Below are positions 1 through 5,311 of a stretch of DNA of 6,270 nucleotides, one piece after another (within the stretch, counting starts at the first letter, position 1; the number at the start of each line of letters is the position of its first letter). Position numbers and translations under genes: made by a program. The notes beneath the pieces were generated by a model that was given only the letters and a program-made list of their open reading frames with translations, had not been told where the DNA came from and searched no databases. The stretch spans positions 1 through 6,270 of the forward strand of contig JAHBAO020000023.1 of NCBI GenBank assembly GCA_018500065.2, written 5' to 3'. The DNA comes from Octadecabacter sp. GTDB taxonomy: Bacteria; Pseudomonadota; Alphaproteobacteria; Rhodobacterales; Rhodobacteraceae.

Positions 1-34
1 TGACGCACCGCAAGATAATGTCAGAAACCCAAGT

Positions 35-39
35 GGAGG
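35..39 (+). promoter_or_regulatory. Ribosome binding site of aapJ
   Basis: GGAGG lies 7 bases before the ATG at 47, a near-consensus Shine-Dalgarno at good spacing, and it fixes that start. The promoter is not recognisable in the 46 bases upstream of the gene and probably lies outside the window. Confidence 0.8.
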
Positions 40-46
40 AAAGAAA

Positions 47-1066
47 ATGAAGATCATTAATACAAGCGTCATCGGTGCGCTGTTTGTAACGACGTCGGCG
101 CTCGCTGCCAGTGCTGGTACGTTGGAGGATGTGCAAGCACGCGGTGTGTTGCAATGTGGTGTGAACACGGGCCTCGCGGGCTTTTCGTTCACCGACAGCG
201 AGGGCAACTGGGCTGGCTTTGACGTTGATATGTGCCGCGCCGTTGCGGCTGCCGTTTTGGGGGATGCCACTGCGGTGGAGTTTATTCCATTGACTGGTAA
301 GACACGGTTTACGGCCCTTGCTGCGGGTGAGATCGACTTTTTGTCACGCAACACCACATGGACCTATTCCCGCGACACTGACCTTGGCGCGAATTTCGTT
401 GGCACCAGCTACTATGACGGTCAGGGCTTTTTGACCCGCGCTGGTCTGGGGATCACATCCGCCACTGATCTGGACGGCGCCACGGTTAGCATCAAGACCG
501 GAACCACGACCGAACTGACGTTGTCGGAGTTTTTCCGGTCAAACGGCATGACGTATGAACCCGTGCCGATCGAAACAGACGCCGAAGCACAGCCGCAATA
601 CCTCGCACAGTCGTGTGACGTGTTCACCGCTGACGCATCCGCACTGGCCGCCACACGGGCGAGTTTCACCGACCCTGAAAACCACGTCATCCTGCCTGAA
701 ATCATCTCCAAAGAGCCGCTTGGCCCAGTTGTGCGTCATGGTGACGATCAATGGCATGATGTTGTGGGCTGGACGTTGAATGCGCTGATCGCTGCCGAAG
801 AATTTGGCATCACGGCTGAAAACGCCGCCACAGTCGCACAAAGCACCGACGCGCCTGCACTCAAGCGTCTTCTGGGGACGGATGGCGACCTTGGTGCCAT
901 GAACGGTCTGTCAGCGACGTGGGCGCAAGATGCGATCATCGCTGTTGGTAATTACGGCGAGGTATTTGCGCGTCATTTGGGTACGGATACCCCAATCGGT
1001 TTGGAGCGTGGATTGAACGCGCAATGGACTGACGGCGGGCTGCAATACGCGCCTCCGTTCCGTTAA
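47..1066 (+). CDS. aapJ: General L-amino-acid ABC transporter, periplasmic substrate-binding protein AapJ
   Basis: This is the periplasmic binding protein of a broad-range L-amino-acid ABC importer (AapJ/BztA, SBP family 3). It binds amino acids and delivers them to the AapQ/AapM channel. The 339 residues match the usual family length. A Sec signal peptide is visible: MKIINTSVIG followed by a hydrophobic stretch, with likely cleavage near residues 20-23 (ALAASA-GT). Lobe I carries the family-typical GFDVDMCRAVAAAV (57-70) and FLSRNTTWTYSRDT (98-111). The KTGTTTELTLSEFF block (150-163) and QSCDVFTADASAL (188-200) follow. Cys37, Cys63 and Cys190 are present; a disulfide between Cys37 and Cys190 would fit the fold but is inferred. 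The start is set by GGAGG at 35-39. It is the first and only undamaged gene of the four-gene operon. A hairpin follows it, which could give more binding-protein mRNA than permease mRNA. Family assignment is firm; the exact substrate range is not visible. Confidence 0.95.
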   Translation: MKIINTSVIGALFVTTSALAASAGTLEDVQARGVLQCGVNTGLAGFSFTDSEGNWAGFDVDMCRAVAAAVLGDATAVEFIPLTGKTRFTALAAGEIDFLSRNTTWTYSRDTDLGANFVGTSYYDGQGFLTRAGLGITSATDLDGATVSIKTGTTTELTLSEFFRSNGMTYEPVPIETDAEAQPQYLAQSCDVFTADASALAATRASFTDPENHVILPEIISKEPLGPVVRHGDDQWHDVVGWTLNALIAAEEFGITAENAATVAQSTDAPALKRLLGTDGDLGAMNGLSATWAQDAIIAVGNYGEVFARHLGTDTPIGLERGLNAQWTDGGLQYAPPFR

Positions 1067-1073
1067 TCCAAAC

Positions 1074-1108
1074 CGCGACCGCCGAGCCATCCCCTATCGG
1101 CGGTCGCG
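1074..1108 (+). terminator. Intercistronic hairpin between aapJ and aapQ (attenuator or mRNA-stability element)
   Basis: CGCGACCGCCG (1074-1084) is perfectly complementary to CGGCGGTCGCG (1098-1108), an 11-bp GC-rich stem with a 13-base loop. Only TTT, after AC, follows it, so it is a poor intrinsic terminator. It more likely allows partial read-through or protects the 3' end of aapJ mRNA. Such hairpins after the binding-protein gene are common in ABC import operons, where binding protein is needed in excess over the membrane proteins. Confidence 0.75.
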
Positions 1109-1126
1109 ACTTTCAAAGGCATTTCA

Positions 1127-2344
1127 ATGACTTCTCTCATATCCCAAAGGACTGAAAGGTTGCGCCTTGGTCAGCTTTTGTCCGATACGCGCTATCGTGC
1201 GCGGACCCTACAGGTGATCGCCGCAACGATTCTGTTTGTGTTTCTTGGCTGGTTGACCGCGAACACATTGTCCAATCTTGAAACCCTTGGCAAACCGCTG
1301 TCGTTTTCCTTTTTAGGGGACAAAGCAGGCTATGACATTAACCAACGTCTGATCGCGTATTCGCCCGATGACAGCCACCTGCGTGCGGCCCTCACGGGTT
1401 TGATGAACACGCTGATTGTTGCCGTTCTTGGGTGCCTGACGGCGACGATCCTTGGTCTGTTCATTGGTATTTCGCGGCTAAGCGCGAACGCGGGTCTCGC
1501 GCGTCTGGCACGGGTTTATGTGGAAATTTTTCGCAACGTACCGTTGCTACTTTGGCTTTTGTTGATCTTTGCGTTGATCACGGAAACACTGCCCGCCCCC
1601 AATGCATTCCGCAGTGATGCGCCAACAGCCGCAATGTAGTTGAACGACAGCGTTGCCGTGACAAATCGGGGGGTTTACGTTCCTTACGTTAGCTTCGGGT
1701 TTGAGTATTTCGGGCGCGCGCTGGTCGCGCTGATTGCGGCCCTTAGCGCGTTAAGCATATTTGCAAAGCGGTATAGTGCATCCAAACAAGCGGCAACCGG
1801 GCGCAGGCCCAAGATCGCGCTGTCCCTGCTTAGCGTGTGGACCATCGCCTTGATTGGTTTTGTCTATTTTTCCAACCCGTCCGCGACGTTCCCCGCACTA
1901 AGGGGGTTCAACTTTCAGGGTGGGCTTCAGCTTCGGACATCATTGATTGCCCTTTGGCTGGTGTTGTCGCTGTATACGGCGGCCTTCATCGCGGAAATCG
2001 TGCGCTCGGGGATTTTGGCCGTGAGCACGGGCCAGAAAGAAGCGGCAGCCGCATTGGGGTTAAGCGCGGGTCAGACAATGCGCCTTGTCGTGTTGCCCCA
2101 AGCCCTGCGGGTCATCATCCCGCCCATGATCTCGAACTATCTTAATCTGACCAAAAACTCATCGCTGGCGATTGCTGTCGGCTACATGGATCTAACCGGC
2201 ACATTGATGGGCATTACCCTGAACCAGACCGGACGAGAGCTGGAAACGGTTTTGTTGGGCATGAGCTTTTATCTCTGCGTTTCGCTGAGCATTTCGGTTG
2301 CGATGAACTGGTATAACGCGCGCGTTCAATTGAGGGAGCGGTAA
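1127..2344 (+). pseudogene. aapQ: General L-amino-acid ABC transporter permease AapQ, interrupted by an in-frame amber codon
   Basis: This is one of the two inner-membrane permease subunits of the Aap importer. The reading frame from ATG 1127 (AAAGG at 1115-1119 as RBS) to TAA 2342-2344 is continuous except for TAG at 1637-1639. Without it the protein would be 405 residues, the normal AapQ size. The first part (170 residues) has a TM helix near 28-46, a second around 92-115 in the GLMNTLIVAVLG...LGLFIGISRLS stretch that opens the permease domain, then YVEIFRNVPLLLWL (131-144). The second part resumes in the same frame with NDSVAVTNRGVYVP. It holds further helices and the EAA loop that docks the ATPase (GQKEAAAALGLSAGQ, about 302-316, then RLVVLPQA). 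Neither half contains a complete permease domain, so the gene is probably inactive unless the stop is suppressed or the base is an error. A TTG directly after the stop could allow restart, but it would give only the second half. Confidence 0.9.
1637..1639 (+). other. Premature TAG codon in aapQ
   Basis: TAG occupies codon 171 of the otherwise open aapQ frame. The flanking protein (APTAAM before, LNDSVAVTNRG after) continues as expected for AapQ with no missing or extra residues. A single substitution, for example from TGG, CAG or TTG, therefore explains it. The original codon cannot be fixed from this sequence alone. Confidence 0.9.
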
Positions 2345-2346
2345 AA

Positions 2347-3614
2347 ATGACCCACAGAAATGAATTGATTGCGCCAAGGCCGTCTCCATCTACTGCGAAG
2401 GGGATCGCAGGTAAGTTGGCCGATATGCGCCAGCGGGGGCCGTTTCACGCGCTTTTGTCTGCCCTTTCTTATGCGGTTCTTGTGGCAATGGCTTGGGTGA
2501 TGCTGCGGTGGGCCATTTCGCCCACTTGGTCGGCAGCGTCGGTCGCCGAATGCCGCGACATCTTGGGCGACATTCACGGCAAAGCCTGCTGGGGGGGCAT
2601 TCGTGAAAGATGGGTCCAGCTTTTGGTGGGTTTTTATCCGCGTGATCTTATCTGGCGCCCCACGGTCGCATTTGTCCTGTTTGGGCTTGGCGTGGCTGCA
2701 TTGCTCAGCCCCGAGCCACAGGACCACTGCGCAAGGTTGGTGTGCTGGCCTTTGTTGCCTGCCCTTATCTTTTGTGGGGCGGATCAATCGCCTCTTGGGT
2801 CATCGCAGCCGTCGCGTTCGCACTGATCATGCTTGCCATGAAACGCACCCAAGGCCGACCTATTTTTCAACGCGTATTTGTCGTTTTGCTGATCAGCACG
2901 TTTGGTCTGCTCGTGGTGCAAAACATCCAGACCTTTGGATCATTACAGGACTATGGCCTTAAACCCGTCACCAGCCGTGAATTTGGTGGCTTCTTGTTGT
3001 CCTTCCTGATTGGCGCATCCGCAATTACGTTCTCTTTGCCGCTTGGCATCGCACTTGCGTTAGGGCGGACATCCAAATTGCCATTTTTGCGCGGGGCGTC
3101 CACCACGTTCATTGAATTCATCCGCGGTGTTCCGTTGATCACCCTGCTGTTCATCGCATCCACACTGTTGAACATCTTTCTACCGCCCGGATCAAATTTT
3201 GATATCGTAATGCGGGTCGTGATCATGGTGACGCTTTTTGCATCCGCCTATATCGCTGAAATCATCCGTGGTGCGCTGTCAGCGGTGCCAACAGGACAGG
3301 CCGAAGGGGCGGCAAGCCTTGGATTGAACTACTGGCAGACCCAGCGGCTTATCATCCTGCCGCAAGCCCTGAAAATCTCAATCCCCGGGATCGTGTCGAC
3401 GTTCATTGCCGTGTTCAAAGACACCACGCTTGTCTCGATCATCGGGCTGCTTGACCCGCTTGGTTTGGCCAACAACATCCGCGCGGACAGCGCGTGGACA
3501 GGGATTGTCTGGGAAATCTACGGGTTTGCCGCACTCATCTTTTTCATCTTCTGTTTCGCAATGTCACAATACTCAATGTGGCTAGAGCGTCAGTTGAAAA
3601 CCGATCATCATTAG
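2347..3614 (+). pseudogene. aapM: General L-amino-acid ABC transporter permease AapM, frameshifted
   Basis: This is the second permease subunit of the Aap importer. The start is ATG 2347, two bases after the aapQ stop, with AGGGAG at 2333-2338 inside the end of aapQ as RBS. The frame from 2347 encodes a normal AapM N-terminus: a TM helix near 34-55, then CWGGIRERWVQLLVGFYP at 81-98 and WRPTVAFVLFGLGVAALLSPEP to about residue 125. It then loses homology and stops at 2824-2826. The rest continues in the next frame with PLRKVGVLAFVACPYLLWGG, from about 2724, to the stop at 3612-3614. That downstream part holds the whole permease domain (FIEFIRGVPLITLLF, EIIRGALSAVPTGQ) and the EAA loop (TGQAEGAASLGLNYWQ, RLIILPQA). 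One missing base near 2718-2726 explains the split; the repaired protein would be about 422 residues, normal for the family. The downstream part could start at GTG 2742 and would lack the first helices, so function is doubtful. Confidence 0.9.
2718..2726 (+). other. Apparent one-base deletion (frameshift) in aapM
   Basis: Before this point the AapM-like protein is in the frame of ATG 2347 (SPEPQD); after it the protein continues one frame lower (PLRKVGVLAF). Adding one C to the CC at 2724-2725 gives GAC CCA CTG CGC AAG and restores a continuous protein. The exact base is inferred; the frame change itself is clear from protein similarity on both sides. Confidence 0.8.
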
Positions 3615-3624
3615 GACAGCCGCT

Positions 3625-3652
3625 ATGAACACACCTCTTGAAAAAAACGTCT
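3625..3652 (+). other. Natural aapP start with A7 frameshift
   Basis: The stop of aapM (TAG, 3612-3614) overlaps AGGA at 3613-3616, a good RBS for ATG 3625. Reading from that ATG gives MNTPLEKNV and then TGA at 3652-3654. The ATPase frame begins one base later. Removing one A from the run of seven at 3641-3647 would join MNTPLEK directly to TSEETAIHIDG. The run is therefore probably one base too long, by mutation or by sequencing error. Confidence 0.8.
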
Positions 3653-4390
3653 GAAGAGACCGCCATTCACATTGATGGTCTGAACAAATGGTACGGCGCG
3701 TATCACGCGCTGCGCGATATCAACCTGACCGTTGCACGCGGTGAACGCATCGTTGTTTGCGGCCCGTCCGGTTCGGGCAAATCCACGATGATCCGCTGCA
3801 TCAACGCGCTTGAGGCGCATCAGGAGGGCGAAATCACGGTCGATGGCACTGTTTTGTCCTCTGATCTGAAGAACATTGACACCATCAGATCAGAAGTCGG
3901 GATGTGCTTTCAGCACTTCAACCTGTTCCCACATCTGACCATTCTGGAAAACTGCACGCTAGCCCCGATTTGGGTGCGCAAAATTCCCAAAGCAGAGGCC
4001 GATGCAACGGCGATGCATTTTCTGGAAAAAGTCAAAATTCCAGATCAAGCCCACAAATATCCAGGCCAGTTGTCAGGTGGCCAGCAACAGCGCGTCGCGA
4101 TCGCGCGGTCGTTGTGTATGAAGCCGCGCATTATGCTGTTTGATGAACCGACATCGGCGCTGGACCCTGAAATGATCAAAGAGGTTCTTGATACCATGGT
4201 GGCACTGGCTGAGGACGGAATGACAATGATTTGCGTCACCCACGAAATGGGGTTTGCGCGCCAAGTCGCGGACCGCGCCATTTTTATGGACCAAGGCCAA
4301 ATTGTAGAAGAAAACACGCCTGAGCTGTTCTTTGAAAACCCTGAAAACGAGCGTACAAAGCTCTTCTTAAGCCAAATTTTGGGGCACTAG
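3638..4390 (+). CDS. aapP: General L-amino-acid ABC transporter ATP-binding protein AapP (start codon region frameshifted)
   Basis: This is the cytoplasmic ATPase that powers the Aap importer by docking on the EAA loops of AapQ and AapM (PAAT family, like GlnQ and HisP). All catalytic motifs are present: Walker A GPSGSGKST (42-50), Q-loop Gln92 in FQHFNLFPH, signature LSGGQQQRVAIARS (145-158), Walker B IMLFDEP (165-171), D-loop SALDPE (173-178) and switch His202 in VTHEM. The body is full length (about 250 residues) and intact. The listed start is a TTG that opens the correct frame but has no RBS at usable distance. The better start is ATG 3625, which is out of frame because of an A7 run, so the annotated start is a fallback. 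The gene lies 10 bases behind aapM. No convincing terminator follows. The ATPase identity is certain; whether it is translated efficiently is not. Confidence 0.88.
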   Translation: MKKTSEETAIHIDGLNKWYGAYHALRDINLTVARGERIVVCGPSGSGKSTMIRCINALEAHQEGEITVDGTVLSSDLKNIDTIRSEVGMCFQHFNLFPHLTILENCTLAPIWVRKIPKAEADATAMHFLEKVKIPDQAHKYPGQLSGGQQQRVAIARSLCMKPRIMLFDEPTSALDPEMIKEVLDTMVALAEDGMTMICVTHEMGFARQVADRAIFMDQGQIVEENTPELFFENPENERTKLFLSQILGH

Positions 4391-4599
4391 AGGCGCGCGA
4401 TTTCGAGGTTGGAAATGTACCAAACTTTTTAAGTTTCAGTCCCCAATCTGTTTCGGTTGCTAAGCGAGATGAATTGTTTCTCCGGTCAAATGGCGTCCCA
4501 TTCGAGGTCGCCATCCGTGGAGACCTGTCTTTTTTGTTTTGCGTTACGCGCGAAAGCAAAAACCGGTTTAGCGATTTTTACCGTACTGTTCATTGTGAC
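4391..4599. other. Intergenic stretch with no recognisable gene
   Basis: There are 209 bases between the aapP stop and the inferred IS end. I see no protein similarity in any frame. Visible structures are a weak AT-rich inverted repeat, AAACTT-TTT-AAGTTT (4422-4436), too weak to call a terminator, and a 10-base palindrome, AAACCGGTTT (4560-4569), of unknown meaning. Confidence 0.5.
4392..4401 (+). repeat. Left copy of 10-base direct repeat GGCGCGCGAT
   Basis: GGCGCGCGAT starts 2 bases after the aapP stop and recurs at 5302-5311, where it overlaps the ATG of the MFS gene. The two copies bracket all the non-genic and IS-derived sequence between the genes. Repeats of 10 bases arise by chance in a window this size; the position at both gene boundaries is what makes it notable. 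Confidence 0.5.
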
Positions 4600-4825
4600 T
4601 GACCAGAGCCCCAAGTTCCCTCCAGCTTTACGCAGAGTCCTTGGGGTTAAATCTTTGGCGTGAAGCCGCCATCTTGTCCAACGTCGTTCTCTGCAAAAAT
4701 TCCATTGGTGTCAGGTTGCCCAATGCTGAATGTGGTCTGCGCCAGTTGTAGTCTTCCTGCCAGTCCTCAAGCGTTTTGCGTGCGTCGCGCAATGTGCCAA
4801 ACAGCGTTTCGTTAAGGCGTTCGTC

Positions 4826-4862
4826 CACTGCCCGGCAATGCATGTTTACATGCATGAGAGGG
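4826..4862 (-). repeat. Short palindromic repeat, copy 1, inserted in the transposase remnant
   Basis: These 37 bases interrupt the transposase between KLR and DERLNE, residues that are adjacent in IS3-family proteins. The centre is ATGCATGT-TT-ACATGCAT (4838-4855), a perfect 8-bp inverted repeat. Read on the minus strand the ends are CCCTCTCATG and TGCCGGGC, which match the ends of the second insertion at 4914-4955. I do not recognise the repeat family. Confidence 0.6.
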
Positions 4863-4913
4863 GCGCAGTTTGCCGTTGAAGCTTTCGATAAAGCCGTTCT
4901 GTTGGGGCTTTCC

Positions 4914-4955
4914 CCCTCTTATGATTTGCAAGCAAACCTCTGCCGGGCTGCGGGA
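4914..4955 (+). repeat. Short palindromic repeat, copy 2, inserted in the transposase remnant
   Basis: These 42 bases stand where about 3 are expected, between the codons for WRYTA and GKPQQ of the transposase; the net addition keeps the frame. The insertion begins CCCTCTTATG (4914-4923), has a central TTTGC-AA-GCAAA inverted repeat (4925-4936), and contains TGCCGGGC (4941-4948). Its ends match copy 1 in opposite orientation (9 of 10 and 8 of 8 bases) while the centres differ. Exact borders are uncertain by a few bases. Confidence 0.55.
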
Positions 4956-5027
4956 CGCGGTATAGCGCCAATCAATGTCACTTTCCTGCACCCATTTGAG
5001 GGTTGCCATGCTGGTGAACTCGGTGGC

Positions 5028-5309
5028 TTAACACCTTCGGAATGATGCTGGTTGAGAGGCTATGACCGCTTCCGTGACGTTAGACGCATCGCAGTAAGAA
5101 ATTTGCTGCACAAGCAAGGCGATGCTGCGCCAGCAACACACTCGGATACCAATGTCGAAAAAGTCCCGCAAAGCAGACACTCGTTACCAGAGCGGGTGAA
5201 ACCAAATTGTTCGCTTGCGCCACTCGCGTGTCGCTCTTGGGTGCGAAGGCTTTGGCCGTGTGCTTCATGATTGGGGCCTCACACGGATTCGTTTTTTAAA
5301 GGGCGCGCG
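5028..5309. other. Intergenic stretch with no recognisable gene
   Basis: There are 282 bases between the truncated transposase and the MFS start. The open frames on both strands have low-complexity, unfamiliar translations and no plausible RBS, and I identify no protein family. A 7-bp inverted repeat, GCATCGC (5086-5092) with GCGATGC (5119-5125), is visible, too far apart to call functional. No clear sigma-70 promoter for the MFS gene was found here. It may be decayed mobile-element DNA. Confidence 0.5.
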
Positions 5310-5311
5310 AT
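5302..5311 (+). repeat. Right copy of 10-base direct repeat GGCGCGCGAT
   Basis: This is identical to 4392-4401. Its last two bases are the first two of the MFS start codon. If the block between the copies is an insertion, the original layout would have been aapP stop, a short spacer containing AGAGG, then the MFS ATG. Confidence 0.5.

Larger units (their letters stand above)
4600..5027 (-). mobile_element. Remnant of an IS3-family insertion sequence (3' end only)
   Basis: The element reads on the minus strand. Its downstream end is probably near 4600: TGACCAGAGCCCCAAG, followed by TTCCCTCCAGC, has the TGA...CCCC look of an IS3-family terminal inverted repeat and lies just beyond the transposase stop. 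The opposite end, orfA and the N-terminal half of orfB are absent: recognisable transposase begins abruptly near 5027. No matching inverted repeat was found on the other side. The remnant also carries two small palindromic insertions, so it cannot move on its own. The family is sure from the transposase; the exact terminus is inferred. Confidence 0.7.
4628..5027 (-). pseudogene. IS3-family transposase OrfB, C-terminal fragment, disrupted
   Basis: This is the C-terminal part of the DDE integrase core of an IS3-family transposase, read from 5027 down to the stop at 4628. In order it encodes TEFTSMATLKWVQESDIDWRY, the conserved GKPQQNGFIESFNGKLR block (4863-4913), and NETLFGTLRDARKTLEDW with YNWRRPHSALGNLTPMEF. 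The catalytic Glu of the DDE triad is the E in FIESFNG; both Asp residues lie in the missing N-terminal part. An in-frame insertion of about 39 net bases separates WRYTA from GKPQQ, and a 37-base insertion between KLR and DERLNE shifts the frame. Upstream of the TEF codons an in-frame TAA appears at once, which marks the truncation junction. It is a dead gene. It points toward aapP, convergent with the operon. Confidence 0.85.

Noticed and set aside
421..841. Minus-strand open frames inside aapJ
   Set aside because: They are antisense shadows of a well-supported gene, without RBS or recognisable protein sequence.
1637..1639. TAG as a recoded pyrrolysine codon
   Set aside because: Nothing in the window supports recoding, AapQ is not a pyrrolysine protein, and a point mutation is far simpler.
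3641..3648. A AAA AAC heptamer as a programmed -1 ribosomal frameshift site rescuing aapP
   Set aside because: A -1 shift from the ATG 3625 frame gives the wrong frame; the ATPase needs +1 (or -2). The motif cannot rescue the gene by the usual mechanism.
4422..4436. AAACTT-TTT-AAGTTT as a terminator of the aap operon
   Set aside because: The stem is only 6 AT-rich pairs with no GC core or U-tract.
4284..4559. Minus-strand open frame of 91 codons overlapping the end of aapP
   Set aside because: It overlaps the conserved ATPase C-terminus, resembles no family I know, and has no clear RBS.
5080..5268. Open frames on both strands between the IS remnant and the MFS gene as small genes
   Set aside because: There is no recognisable family and no plausible RBS, and the overlapping open frames on opposite strands fit chance.
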